Positions 19,442 to 29,650 of a DNA stretch of 64,000 nt are shown in pieces. Each line of letters opens with the position of its first letter. The first letter of the stretch is position 1. Source of the DNA: Isochrysis galbana (lineage: Eukaryota > Haptophyta > Isochrysidales > Isochrysidaceae); NCBI GenBank assembly GCA_018136815.1, contig CM030934.1, forward strand, positions 714,979-778,978, written 5' to 3'. A program made the position numbers and the translations under genes. The notes beneath the pieces are model-generated. The model had not been told where the DNA came from, made no database searches, and worked only from the letters and a program-made list of their open reading frames with translations.

Positions 19442-20411
19442 AAGAGGCGAGCGTGATACGGAACTAGACGATGAAGGGGAGCCACGCGAGGAAACCTAAT
19501 GGCGGGAAATATGCGAAGAGAAATGAACAACCCCCCCTACCCGCAACAACATGACTGCAACAAAAAATACGCCAACGTGGGGGACACTCGAAGCCAGCCA
19601 TCGGCCTTTTTTCTCGCGTTGCTGCTGATGATGTTCGCAATGCGGCAACATCCAACAGTGTCTCCTCACACTAGCACGCACATCCACAATCTCACTCACG
19701 ACAATCATGCACAACATGCCAAGACACGCCTCTCCTAACGACACAGGGACAGTATATCCACCAACGTGCTCAAATGATGATGGGTCTCTCCAACCCTCCT
19801 TATGTCCCTGGCCACGAGGAGTGAGCCTTCACTCACTCTACCTCCTAGCCAACTTATCCGTACAGTCAATCGCCCATCATCGATACCGAGACCATCTTGA
19901 CCTGGTGTGTACAAAATTCGAGAACACCTCAAATCAAAGGTGCCCACGAAGACACCCCCGACCCCCATGAGCCTCAACTCAAAGGCGTTGACGTATAACA
20001 AGAGCTGGAGTCGAATCCACCCCAACGTGGTTGGGGCAAGATCACCCCTGAAGGGGATCTCCTCGAGGCTTAATGCTCTTTTTCTATGCGTGAAGCCAAG
20101 TGAATCTGGCCGAGAAGCACGCGGCTGCACATCCGCTAGTGCCTCAAGGCTTTGCATATGAACAGGATCAGAGCCCATTTATAGCAAGGTCTTCGTATGA
20201 ACAGTATCTGTGTCGTGTGGTACCGAGGTCGAGCGCTGTTGTGAGGTCGTAAGCACCCGTCGATCTTACACACATTGATCTTCACGGCCGCAAAGGAGGG
20301 CTCCAGTACTTTGGGATGGACGTTGCTGGGACCCATCGAACGCTCACGCGCGGCCAGCAACGGGAGCTTGGACAAGGTGGTTGATCAAATCATTTGGAGG
20401 AAAATTCGGAC
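19442..20411. other. intergenic, no recognisable gene
   Basis: Frames of 147 and 79 codons occur on the minus strand (20178-19735 and 20375-20136), but neither resembles a known family. A G-run (19287-19304) lies just before this segment, within the preceding pseudogene. Confidence 0.4.
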
Positions 20412-21458
20412 TTAGCAAGCAAAGGCGAGGGCGGCCATGGCGGAGGCTGCCTCGAGTGAGCGATTGAGGACTTCATCGCTGCCGCAGGGGCTAGGGTACT
20501 TGCGTAGGGACGGATCCTCTGGAGAAGGCCCATCTATGAGCAAGCCACGCGTCTTTGCGGGAGTCAGTGCCGCTGCAGTCATCGAGGGGGGTTGCCTAAA
20601 CGCCGACACGCTGATGGGTGTGAGATGGCCAGCCCGATGAGGCGGGCGGTACCGTGGCCAGCCTTGCGCCTTACAGTATGCCGCAATCAGCATGTCTGCT
20701 GCTTCGGTCTCAACAGGCTCCTTGCGCTGACGCTTAGGCGGTGCAGAGTCTCGTTCACCCGTCATGGGGTTGACCTCCACTGGGGACGGCTTTTTTGAGG
20801 CCGAGCGTGGCGCCGCAGAGGGGGCGCGGAGTGCTGCCGGACCGCCGAGAGCGGACATGGCGGTCAGCTGTTCTGCGAGAGGATCCTCACGCCCCTCCTC
20901 GCTGTCCTCCTCGTCCGGACGTTTTACTCTCTTCCGTTCTGCCTTGCGCCGCATCGAGTTCCACCGGTTCTTGATGGCGTTGTCTGTGCGTCCCGGAAAC
21001 AATTTGACAATCTCCGACCAACGCGTGCCCAATTCGCTAACGCGCGCGATGATTGCCGCGTCCTCCTCCGCAGTCCAGTCCGATTTGGACACGTCGGGCG
21101 ACAGGTGATTGTGCCAGCGCTCACGGCACTGCTTGCCGCTACGGCCGAGCATCTGCGCGCCAATGGTCGACCAGCGCACCTTGCCTCCATCTGCGGTCGC
21201 GGCTGCGACGAGCTGTTGTAGGCGCTCGTCTTCGGATGCCTTCCATATCTGTTTCTTCCACGTGGTAGGTGTGGCGCACTGCGAGGCGAGTGAGGCGAGA
21301 CCTCCCTCCTCCGAGAAGGCAGAGAGTGGGCTGAAGGGGGTGGGCAGCTCTGAGGGGGCACCGGCAGTGGAGGGCGGCGGAGCGGCATCGTGGGCGGTAC
21401 GCAGCGTCTCGTCTGAGACGTCGATGCGCAGCGTCGACGCTAGCGCAGCGGCGGTCAT
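20412..21458 (-). CDS. R2R3-type MYB transcription factor, 348 aa
   Basis: I choose the ATG at 21458-21456: upstream the frame is only Pro/Ser/Arg low complexity from C/T and G runs. Two MYB repeats are complete. R2 has Trp72, Trp96, Trp115, with [24 protein letters not shown]3 has Trp128, Trp147, Trp166, with DWTAEED and [16 protein letters not shown]3 keeps Trp in first position, where land-plant R2R3 factors usually have Phe or Ile. No R1 is seen. A basic/acidic stretch after R3 ([10 protein letters not shown] then DEEDSEE) may serve as nuclear signal and acidic region. The tail is Ser/Pro-rich. Expected role: sequence-specific DNA binding in the nucleus; targets unknown. Confidence 0.9.
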   Translation of the reverse strand: MTAAALASTLRIDVSDETLRTAHDAAPPPSTAGAPSELPTPFSPLSAFSEEGGLASLASQCATPTTWKKQIWKASEDERLQQLVAAATADGGKVRWSTIGAQMLGRSGKQCRERWHNHLSPDVSKSDWTAEEDAAIIARVSELGTRWSEIVKLFPGRTDNAIKNRWNSMRRKAERKRVKRPDEEDSEEGREDPLAEQLTAMSALGGPAALRAPSAAPRSASKKPSPVEVNPMTGERDSAPPKRQRKEPVETEAADMLIAAYCKAQGWPRYRPPHRAGHLTPISVSAFRQPPSMTAAALTPAKTRGLLIDGPSPEDPSLRKYPSPCGSDEVLNRSLEAASAMAALAFAC

Positions 21459-21589
21459 GCTGGGGGGGGGCGGAGGGCAGGCCGGTGGGAAGGTGGGGAA
21501 GCGGGGGGGGGTGGCGGGTGGGCAGGACGCGCGTGTGCCAGAGGAGGGAAGGGGGAGCGGCGAGGAAGGGAGAGGAGGCGGGGGGGAGG

Positions 21590-21593
<4 letters not shown>

Positions 21594-21643
<50 letters not shown>

Positions 21644-21860
21644 GAGTCTGCGTGGGGCGCGGGAGAGAGGGAGGGGGAGGGGAATGAAGAGAGAGAGAAA
21701 CGACGCGAGCTAGTGGGAAGGCTGTCTGGCGCCCCCCCCCCCCCCCCCCACACACACACCTCGCTGTGGCCGACGCTCTCTCTCTCTCTCTTCTCTCTCC
21801 CTCTCGCTCTCCCTCCCTCTCTCTCCCCCCCCCTCCCCCCCCCCCCCTCTCTCTCTTTCG
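21594..21860. repeat. (GA)n, C/A run and (CT)n cluster upstream of the MYB gene
   Basis: GAGAGA at about 21594-21636, a C-run followed by CACACA at about 21733-21757, and (CT)n with C-runs at about 21776-21859. On the MYB sense strand the first tract is (CT)n, about 135 bases upstream of the ATG. Confidence 0.9.
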
Positions 21861-22998
21861 TTGACGCGCCGCGCGATGGGCGGCGCGAAAAATGACGGGG
21901 GAGGAGGGGGGGAGGAGAGAAGGGAGGGGTGGGGGGGGAGGGGGAGGGAGGTCGGGTAGCAGCGTGTGGCAGGTGTGTAAGAAGGTCAAACAGCATTAGA
22001 AAGTTGGCGCAAGCAAGACGAGGAATCGAAGAAGAAATTAAAGGAGGGACGGGTTAGACTGTAGAAGAGGAGAGAGAAGGAGGAGGATCCCCCCTCGCGA
22101 GGAAAGGTAAAGAAGGCCTCGGTAGAGAGAAGAATAGCGGGAGAGAGGCCCCCGCCCGCCGCCACGGCGACGAGTCTCTCCTCTCTCTCTCTCTTGTCGT
22201 TTCGCCTTTTTCGATGTACCTGCCGGAGGCGTACGGAGTGAGAGGAAGAAGCGCGCCACCCACAGAATAGAGAGAAGAAGATCAGGGAGAGAGGGAAACA
22301 TGAGGAGGGCGTGTGTGATGGCGGGATGGCCTTGAGAGACTCCAAGGAGGTGAAACGAAGCCGCCAAAGAGCTCCAACTCATCTAGATCCATCATCTTTT
22401 CATGCTTAACGTATTGAGAGTTCCTTCGCTTTAGCTGTCGGTCGGCGCGGCGCTCTCCTCTCTCTCTCTCCTCTCCTCGCTCGCTCCGCGTTGATGAATT
22501 GATGCCTTTACAAGTGAAACTGAAAATCATTCACTGGCATCTACAGGTATTTACCAGTAGAGCCTAGGATGGAAGCCCCCCTTTCAGTATTTGCAAATTG
22601 CTCTTTGCTCTTGTCTGTTGTCTGTTGTCTGCTAGGGATAGCGTTTTGTCTCGGAGACAAAAACATACTCCGTGTCTACCCAATTCCTGGCGCGTGCCCA
22701 ACTCCTGGTGCTGCAGTCTTTCGGCCCTTTTGAGGTTGCTGGGAGAGCTCTGGCATCTGGCATGAGTGATGCGTGATGCCGCAGAGTCAGAGGGCCAGAC
22801 TACCACTGCCGTGGCTTTGGCCGCGGGAGCGGCGCCCCGCGCGCGCGCCGGGCACGCTGGACCAGACACGGGGACGGCGGCAAGCGCGCTTGACGAAGCC
22901 TCGGAGGTCCTTCGTGGGCTAGGAGGGGCAGGAGGCAGGAGAGGGGCGGGCGGGCGGGCAGCGCGGCGCGCGCGTCGGGAGAGTGGGCGCGTATCATA
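21861..22998. other. intergenic, no gene seen
   Basis: Low-complexity purine/pyrimidine stretches (22050-22210, 22450-22490) and no recognisable coding frame on either strand. Confidence 0.45.
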
Positions 22999-23095
22999 CT
23001 AGCCCGGTCACTCACTAGGCACTAGGGGGGTGCGAAGGGCACCATCGGTAATGGGCAAACGAGGACCTAAATAAGCTCCCTATAGGTTCTGGTAT
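22999..23095 (+). mobile_element. left-end fragment of the hAT-like MITE
   Basis: TAGCCCGGTCACTCACTA, GGGTGCGAAGGGCACCA and CCTAAATAAGCTCCCTATAG match the left part of the 14320-14971 element in order. No matching right end is seen downstream. Confidence 0.8.
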
Positions 23096-23104
23096 GAGAG
23101 CTCT

Positions 23105-23260
23105 TGGGTCCCTCCTTGCTGTCGTTCCCCCGCGCTGCTCTCTCTTGGAGTTAGAGTCCCTCCTTGCTGTCGTTCCCCCGCGCCTGCTCTCGCCCTTGTC
23201 GTAGGTGTTCGTTGCTGAGGACTTTTCCCCAGCGCGAAGCCTACCCTCTCGCCCCTTTCG
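23105..23260 (+). repeat. dispersed repeat, second copy at about 47930-48050
   Basis: GTCCCTCCTTGCTGTCGTTC then CCCCGCGC (itself twice in tandem here), CTTGTCGTAGGTGT and CTTTTCCCCAGCG are matched in order by GTCCCTCCTTGCCCTCGTTC, CTTGTCGCAGGTGT and TTTTTCCCCAGCG at 47930-48010. Confidence 0.7.
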
Positions 23261-23854
23261 TTTTATGCGCGTAGATTCCCTCCTTACTTTCTACTTTCTA
23301 CATATTCTCATATATTCGTTCGCCGTAACCGCCGTTCGCAGTCGGCAGTCGGCTCTTCCGTCGCATCGTCGCTCTCTCGTCGGCTTTCTCTTCCTTGTTT
23401 CCTTCCTTCCGTGTCTTCCCCGCCCAAGTGGGGAAAGATACGTTAGTGTAGGGAGATGTTCGGTGAAAGTTGGGTGTGCGTGTCTTGTGATTGTTGTCGG
23501 TCTGGTCGGATTGGTATCCTGGCGGCCTCTGTCGCCCACGTCTGTCGCTCTCTCGCTCCTCGCTCCCTCGTTCTCGTTCCGTTCTACGCCCCCGTTGTAA
23601 CAAGCAATCTTACAACACCGATCGACCAAACCGACTCACTCGCCCTCTCGCTCACTAGCTCAGTCGCTCATGTCCGCCCCGTCGTCCCGCTCGCCCTCGC
23701 CACTGCCCGCCATCCATCCTGCTCCCGCCATTGACCATTGAGGTGGATCTGCCCGTCCAACCCGCCAATTTCCAGAACACCGTGCCTTCCGCCGCCTACC
23801 TTCCGTACCTTCCGCTTCCCTCCGTCCAATCCGTAACCTCCAATCCGTCAGGCG
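23261..23854. other. no gene seen
   Basis: C/T-rich sequence without a recognisable frame. Confidence 0.4.
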
Positions 23855-24512
23855 TCAGGCGTGCACCTTCATAGTAGGAGAAAGGAGAAAAAGTTGTTAT
23901 GCGCACGCACGGCGCCCCCGCGGGGGGAACCGATGCACATCGCGCCGTGCGCATGCACGGCGTGCCATGGGTGATTGCAACTCATCACACATGTCCCGTG
24001 AGAAATCTCTCTTACATTGCATGCTTACGTAATTGTGTGCCCCGTGGTAACATAGGGGAACCGCAGAGAAAAAAGTTGACATGCGACATGCGCACGCACG
24101 GCGTCCCCGCGGGGGAACCGATGCACATCGCGCCGTGCGCATGCACGGCGTGCAAATGGGTGATTGCAACTCATCACACATGTCCCGTGAGAGATCTCTC
24201 ATCTTATTCTTATATCTTATATTGCACGTTTACGTAAATGTAGGGAACCGCAGAGAGACCAGTCGATATGCGCACGCACGGCGTCCCCGCGGGGGACCCA
24301 ATGCACATCGGCACGCACGGCGTGCACCTGGTGTAATTGTGAGCCTTTATTGCACCCAGGGACAGCAGAATGCCAGAATTAGCCCAACCCCTGAAAGCTG
24401 AAAGCGCGCGCCGTAGGTGTTAAACATCGAGAATGATTGTTGTAAAAATAACTATGGACATTTGATGGCTCAATTCGATTGATGTCCCATAATCCATAAT
24501 TGACGGAACGAC
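23855..24512 (+). mobile_element. repeat-bearing element A (three ~185-bp GC-hyperrich units plus common end)
   Basis: Starts with GTGCACCTTCATAGTAG. Three tandem units begin GCGCACGCACGGCG at 23901, 24090 and 24270; each contains CACATCG(CGCC) and GTGCATGCACGGCG-type inverted motifs and CAACTCATCACACATGTCC. It ends with the dispersed end block (24433-24512). An inverted copy of the same order is at 51045-51612. No coding potential; probably a non-autonomous transposable element. Confidence 0.75.
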
Positions 24513-24518
24513 ACCTCC

Positions 24519-24583
24519 GTTGCGCGTTGCGCGTTGCGCGTTGCGCGTTGCGCGTTGCGCGTTGCGCGTTGCGTGTTGCGTGC
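24519..24583 (+). repeat. heptamer microsatellite (GTTGCGC)n
   Basis: About nine copies, the last two with T for C. Confidence 0.95.
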
Positions 24584-24609
24584 TGTCCTCTCCCGTCAAT
24601 TCCAATTCC

Positions 24610-24755
24610 AATTCCCAATGCCCGACCTTGGCTTCCCCCGTTCTCCCGATGAGCCCGTCCCGGTCTCCCCGGATGAATTGTGCGCCGCGCTAGCCTCCGG
24701 TGCGCTTTCGCGACTCGTTCCCAAAGAGGAAACTAGCTCCGCTACGACAAAGTCA
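24610..24755 (+). repeat. dispersed repeat with a conserved short reading frame (copy 1 of 3)
   Basis: Encodes PRSPDEPVPVSPDELCAAL then ASGALSRLVPKEETS; copies at 55905-56035 (minus) and 58318-58430 (plus) encode nearly the same peptide without frame breaks over about 40 codons. It sits directly upstream of the MORN gene. Confidence 0.75.
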
Positions 24756-24981
24756 AAGTATCCTTCCTAGCAGCAGTAGTGGGCATCTGCATCTGCAGGA
24801 GTTTTTTTTTCTGGCGGAAGGCACATCTGTTCGCCATTTCTCCCGACGCCGCCGCCCCTTTCCTCCTCCGGCTCCGTGCCTCCCCCTCACCAAGTACTCA
24901 ACTCTGCAGGCGGGCCGGGCAGCGTGGCGCGAGTCGCTCACAGGGAGGCGCCGCCGTGTTGGCCGCGTGCGCCTGCGACCG

Positions 24982-27399
24982 ATGCTCGCGTCCGCTGGCA
25001 GCCGCACAGAGCGGTGGCGAAGGAAGGAGGCAGGAGCGCACTCCGAGAGCTCGCAGGTGAGTGAGTCGAGGGGCTGTGCGTGCGAGCCGCCGCAAACGCG
25101 CCCCCCAGCAGCACCAGGCGCTCACGGAGTACGTGTCCTACGCAGACGGTCTCCAAGAAGATCGTCGGGTACGGCGACGTCTTCACGGGCAAGCTCGTCT
25201 CGGGCTATCCAGAGCATGGGTTGCTCGAGTATGCAAATGGACTTAGGTGAATGTCCAAGCCGGCCGCTCCCTTCCGAGCACACTCTGCTCGTGCAGCACG
25301 TGGATGTGATGTCCACCTTCGGTGCCACACGCTCACGATCCGCTACGCTCCGTAGATATGAAGGGCAGTTTGTACTTGGCATTCGGCACGGCACGGGGCG
25401 CATGCGCTATCAGAACGGTGATGTGTACGAGGGCAACTGGTTCCGTGGGCTCATCTGCGGCCAAGGCGTTTTCAAGTGCTCCGTAGACGACACTGTTTTC
25501 TCGGGAAAATTTGGCCTTCGTATCGCGTCACAACCGCCGCTGCTCAACATCGAAAGTATCGGGCCGCGACTTCACTCCGAGAAAGGCGCAGCTTTGGAAT
25601 GGCCATCCTTGGAATGCAACCCTCCTGACGGCCTGGTACCTCTGGAAGGCCTCGACGCTTCTTTCCACCCACCTCCTCACCCTGTGTTTACACGCCATTC
25701 GTTTCTGCTCTGCGGCACGGGTAGTATTACTTGGCGTGACGGCCGCATTTTCCGTGGGAGTTTTCACGGTGGCAATCCTGTTCTCGAGGAAGGCTTGCCA
25801 GTGTCTAAAGAACATTGGGTGCTCGAATTGCCGCTTTTTTGGAGAAGGCTCGCCGACGGAGAGGATTACACCGACGAGGAACGTGTCCGTCGGTCCAACG
25901 TGGTGCATGCACGAACAGCTGCGGGCCGGCCAACAGTGGATACCTACACCGGCGAGATGACGATGGATGGCATCCCCCACGGTGTGGGTTGCTGCAAATA
26001 CTCCTCTGGCGCAACATACGAAGGTACGTGGGAGATGGGGCTTCGGCACGGCGATGGCATTGATATTGGCTGGCCAGGGCGAGAAGATGAGACGTGCACA
26101 GATCCTCCGTCAAAGTGGATTGGGCCCCTTGTGAGAGGCGAACGGACGGGGTTTGGCCACCTCACTCTTTCCGACGGGAGGACGTATGTGGGCGAGTGTG
26201 TTGCGGGCCGGATTGAGGGCCAGGGGAGGCTGATGCTTCCGGACCGCGTCTCATTCCACGTGGGACTCTTCCGCGATGGCTTGCCGCACGGCCGCGGAAC
26301 GGTGGAGTCACCCGGCAACGTCAGATTCGAATGCAATTGGGTGAACGGGAAACGGGAGGGCCGTGGAGTCACCATCTCCCCCATGGGAGAGCGGTGCGAG
26401 GCGCTCTACGAGAACGACAAGATGGTTGGCGGAGGGCTGTTCGTGTTTAAGCTCCCGACGGCGCCCGTCGTGTCTCAGCGTGCTGCCAAACGATGCCAGA
26501 CGGATCTTGCCGAAATCTCTCTTTCGGCACGGTCGCTCAAGATGCTCGACTCGGCCCTCGGCCCTACGCCCGTGGTGCTTGCGGCAGAGGAAGCCGAGGG
26601 CCGTGCGACATGTACGGAGGGAGCGCCGAGTGTGCAGGCAGATGATGCCAAGCCCCGAGTGTTTGACGAAGAACCGCCGGCTGAGACAGTGAAGCACGTG
26701 CGAGAGGGGGGGGTGGCGCCTGAGTTCGAGGGTGAGAGTTCCGTTGAGGACCCAAGAGAACTGGCTGCAATGTATGCGAAGCAAACTGCCTCTCGTGTCA
26801 TTGCCTTACCAAGGGCGGAGCATATTATCGCCGAGGCTCGCAAGATTCTTGAGCACAGACAGATGACAAAGGGCTCATGCGAAGTGCACAACCCAGGCCC
26901 GCAGACGTTTGACGGTAGGGTGAGCGGAAGGACGCCATCGGGATCGGGCGTGGCAGCGGCGCTTGCCCTATCGCCCACTCGCACATGCGTTCCTGCATCA
27001 TTCGGAGGGGTTCCCCAGTCTCTCTCAACTATGCAACGGCGGAGATCTTATACGGTTGTGCCGCAGGCCGGCTTCGCTCGAATCGGTGGCACCATCCTCT
27101 CAACCATTACCGTTAGCGAACGTCCCGTCCGGTTGGAACTCCATGTCATGCCCAAGGTTGTTCGCGCTGCGTTGACTGTCAAAAGTGGTGGGTGCATCCA
27201 GCTATGGTTGAGCGGTCTTGGGCACCAAGACTCTTCGACCGGGTCTGCCGGTGCAACTCCCGTTGAGTTTGTGCCCTCGATTACTTGCCATGCACGGCTC
27301 ACAGTGGCGCCTCTCCATGAATGGCACCAAGCCGTTCCACGATCTCCGAATCCGCCGACCACACACAACTATGGCCCGCAATATAGTCGGGTTGCATAG
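24982..27399 (+). CDS. MORN-repeat protein, 3 exons, 739 aa
   Basis: Deduced exons 24982-25056, 25146-25246 and 25356-27399. The introns are 89 bp (GTGAGT...CGCAG) and 109 bp (GTGAAT...CGTAG). Splicing joins YANGL(R) to YEGQFVLG, restoring a continuous MORN series: GYGDVFTGKLVSGYPEHGLL, YEGQF...GTGRMRYQNGDVYEGNW, FSGKFG, then YTGEMTMDGIPHGVG, ATYEGTWEMGLRHG, then WIGPLVRGERTGFGHLTL, YVGECVAGRIEGQG, VGLFRDGLPHGRG and CNWVNGKREGRG. The two introns total 198 bp, so an unspliced frame stays open but mistranslates exon 2. MORN arrays act as membrane-associated scaffolds or lipid/protein adaptors. The C-terminal ~280 residues have no recognised domain. The start ATG is the first in frame downstream of a dispersed repeat; its choice is moderate. 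Confidence 0.8.
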   Translation: MLASAGSRTERWRRKEAGAHSESSQVSESRGCACEPPQTRPPAAPGAHGVRVLRRRSPRRSSGTATSSRASSSRAIQSMGCSSMQMDLGECPSRPLPSEHTLLVQHVDVMSTFGATRSRSATLRRYEGQFVLGIRHGTGRMRYQNGDVYEGNWFRGLICGQGVFKCSVDDTVFSGKFGLRIASQPPLLNIESIGPRLHSEKGAALEWPSLECNPPDGLVPLEGLDASFHPPPHPVFTRHSFLLCGTGSITWRDGRIFRGSFHGGNPVLEEGLPVSKEHWVLELPLFWRRLADGEDYTDEERVRRSNVVHARTAAGRPTVDTYTGEMTMDGIPHGVGCCKYSSGATYEGTWEMGLRHGDGIDIGWPGREDETCTDPPSKWIGPLVRGERTGFGHLTLSDGRTYVGECVAGRIEGQGRLMLPDRVSFHVGLFRDGLPHGRGTVESPGNVRFECNWVNGKREGRGVTISPMGERCEALYENDKMVGGGLFVFKLPTAPVVSQRAAKRCQTDLAEISLSARSLKMLDSALGPTPVVLAAEEAEGRATCTEGAPSVQADDAKPRVFDEEPPAETVKHVREGGVAPEFEGESSVEDPRELAAMYAKQTASRVIALPRAEHIIAEARKILEHRQMTKGSCEVHNPGPQTFDGRVSGRTPSGSGVAAALALSPTRTCVPASFGGVPQSLSTMQRRRSYTVVPQAGFARIGGTILSTITVSERPVRLELHVMPKVVRAALTVKSGGCIQLWLSGLGHQDSSTGSAGATPVEFVPSITCHARLTVAPLHEWHQAVPRSPNPPTTHNYGPQYSRVA

Positions 27400-28189
27400 C
27401 TGCCATTTCGAGTCGATGTGTGCCAGATTAAACCAAGCGGGGCCCCAACGGTACGAAGGCTTGAAATAGTGAGTCGATTCCTAGGTAGTAGGTAGCGGGT
27501 GGCCAACACCAGCACTCACGTAGTGATAAAACGAGCGCGTTGGCGGCGCGTTGGCTCTTTTGCGATGCGTCGCAAGATCGTTGCAACAAGAGCTCGCATC
27601 AAGCTAGTCGATAGTCACTAGGTCTTGCGGCGTTGACGTACACACATGTACATTACCCTATAAGATAATGGGAAACAATGCCGGGGGGGGTGCTTCAAAC
27701 ACAGCAAAAAAGAAAATGAAAATGGCCGGTTTTGGGGGCGTTTCTAGAAATACGGGAACCTCGAACCTCGCACAAACACGGCATGCTGCTAGCTGCGCTA
27801 GGGAGGGCGCTTGAAACATGGTGAAAACGGGCGCTGTATTTTGGCCTACGTATTAACACGGTAAACCATGTTTCCCATGTAGGCGGGCACTTCACAATGG
27901 ATCCTAGCGCGCTCTTGAAGACTCTTGCTCTTGCAAACTTTCTTGGTCGATGAGATGCGTGGAGATGGAGATGGTGATAATATGTACTACATAAAGGTAA
28001 ATAACGTAAAAACAGTACACAGTAATACGTCGTAGTACGTGGTACCTCTGATTGAACAATATACTACTAACTACTAGCTACTAGTAGAAAAAGATATAGA
28101 TATAGATACCCTTTTCTGCCGGCTGGCATGGCGCGCGCGTGGGGGGGGGGGGGGGGAGCCAGCTACGCACGGGGAATGTTGTTTTCGCG
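27400..28189. other. intergenic with dispersed block
   Basis: The 27690-27885 segment is related to 13700-14240 (see that entry). A short run of (AG)ATATAG lies near 28088-28108 and a G-run at 28141-28156. No gene seen. Confidence 0.5.
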
Positions 28190-28640
28190 TTAACTCCTTA
28201 CTGCCGAAGCGCCAAAATTGGCGCTTCCGCCTCGAAAAGTCTCAACCGCTCCCTACAGCGTCAACCCCAGCCCCCCAGCTCTCAGGGGAGTCACAGGGAC
28301 ATCCTTCGTCACAGCTGGGTGGGCCTACATTCCATATAGTCGGCCATCTACACGCGAATAGATGAGCAAAGGGGCAAAAAAAGGGCAGCTCCAATATTGG
28401 CGCTTCCAGTATTACGAAAAATATTCCGTTTAGGTAATAGAGTCGAAGCGAGGCGACGGACTGCAACCGTGAGGGCTCATGAGCAGGAGGCATGTGGGCA
28501 CGCGCTCCCTCACAGGCCCCTCTCTGCTCTCTGCCCCATCGAGAGACCACTGAGGTGTACTGTGCTGGGTACGACCCCGGCGAGTTCGGCGATGCAGGCC
28601 TCGCGCCTGATGTCGACGACTCTGTTCCCGGTCCGGTGCC

Positions 28641-28981
28641 ACGGGGGATGAGGAGGGTGAGACGCACGACGATGAGCTGCATGCGCTCATCGTTGAGCGC
28701 ACCGTGGGACAGGAAGTGCAAAGACACTGGCAGTGCCCCGCGTGCGACGACACGCAGGCAGAGGTTGTTGCGGCATTAGCAGAGGCGGAGGCTGCGGGCA
28801 GGCCAGTGGTGTGCGCGGTGGAGGGGCTCAAGGGGCGTGTGCTCGTCGGTGACACAGCGAACGGCTTCTCGCAATGTGAGTTCTTCATCAGCGAACGCTA
28901 TGCGGAGGCGGAACATGCGGAGAAGAGCCCCTCTGAGTTTGTACTGGACAATTGCGCGCGACCTCGGCGCTTCGGGACGGG
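28641..28981 (+). pseudogene. coding-looking stretch inside the TTAA element, unrecognised
   Basis: The frame through GDEEGETHDDELHALIVER, then HWQCPACDDTQAEVVAALAE to DNCARPRRF has protein-like composition and a CPAC pair, but no clear start, and it becomes unconvincing after about 28980. It could be an exon of a captured gene or of the element's own protein. Confidence 0.3.
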
Positions 28982-29285
28982 GCGACTGCATCAAGCACGC
29001 CGAATGTGTGATGGCCTCAATGCCGCACGAGCGAGAGGTTTGGTGAATGAATGTAGTGCTTCCTTTGAGTTAGAGTTAGTGTGTAGTGTGCGTAGCGCGA
29101 GCGTGCATTGCTTTGCATGTCAAGATCATTTGCATTGCCCAAGCAACGCCCACTACCACTAGAAGATAAATTATAGCCGCTATACTCCCCCCCCCCCCCA
29201 GCCCAATCACTGAACCCCGCCCCCCCCCCCCTCCTGAAGTCATGCTTCTCGCAGGAAGGGAGGAGGCTTTCAAAGTGCCTTGCCA

Positions 29286-29480
29286 TGAATGAGCTCCAGG
29301 GGGCTCCAGGGGGGAATACCAAATTCCATCCTTTTCCTTTATCCATCATCGATAATCCTCCCCTAGGAAGCTCTGGGGGGGAAATTCATAATTCCATCCT
29401 GCTTTATCGATTATCGACTATCCCCCCCCTGGGGCCTGGGGTGTGCTCTAGGGGGGGAACTCTAGATTCCATCCTTTCTC
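29286..29480 (+). repeat. three tandem ~70-bp units
   Basis: ATTCCATCCT occurs at 29323, 29391 and 29466, each preceded by GGGGG(G)AA and followed, in the first two, by TTAT(C)...ATCGATAATC-type sequence and a C-run. Confidence 0.75.
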
Positions 29481-29650
29481 CACGTAGTCAAGCTTAACGT
29501 TATAGGAGAACCCCATATCCATGAGAGGGCGAACCCGCAGCCATTACCGGACGAACTGTACACTCCGCTCAAGTGGGGCCGAGCATACGATGGGCCGGCT
29601 GAAACGGCATACCCGATTCCACAAGAATATACGTTTAAAGACGTGCATAA

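Noticed and set aside
19995..20050. Possible tRNA T-arm (GAGTCGAATCC)
   Set aside because: No acceptor stem, D-arm or anticodon arm could be assembled around it.
19735..20178. 147-codon minus frame considered as retrotransposon or gene fragment
   Set aside because: No RT, integrase or other motif could be identified.
20412..21989. 525-codon version of the MYB protein
   Set aside because: The extra N-terminal ~177 residues are Pro/Ser/Arg low complexity from C/T and G runs; the ATG at 21458 is the better start.
23855..24330. Regularly spaced repeats as a CRISPR array
   Set aside because: Three ~185-bp GC-rich tandem units with an inverted copy elsewhere; no short repeat/unique spacer structure, and the genome is eukaryotic.
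24700..27399. Single 899-codon open frame for the MORN protein
   Set aside because: It reads through two GT-AG introns and mistranslates exon 2, which in its own frame is a clear MORN repeat; its N terminus overlaps a dispersed repeat.
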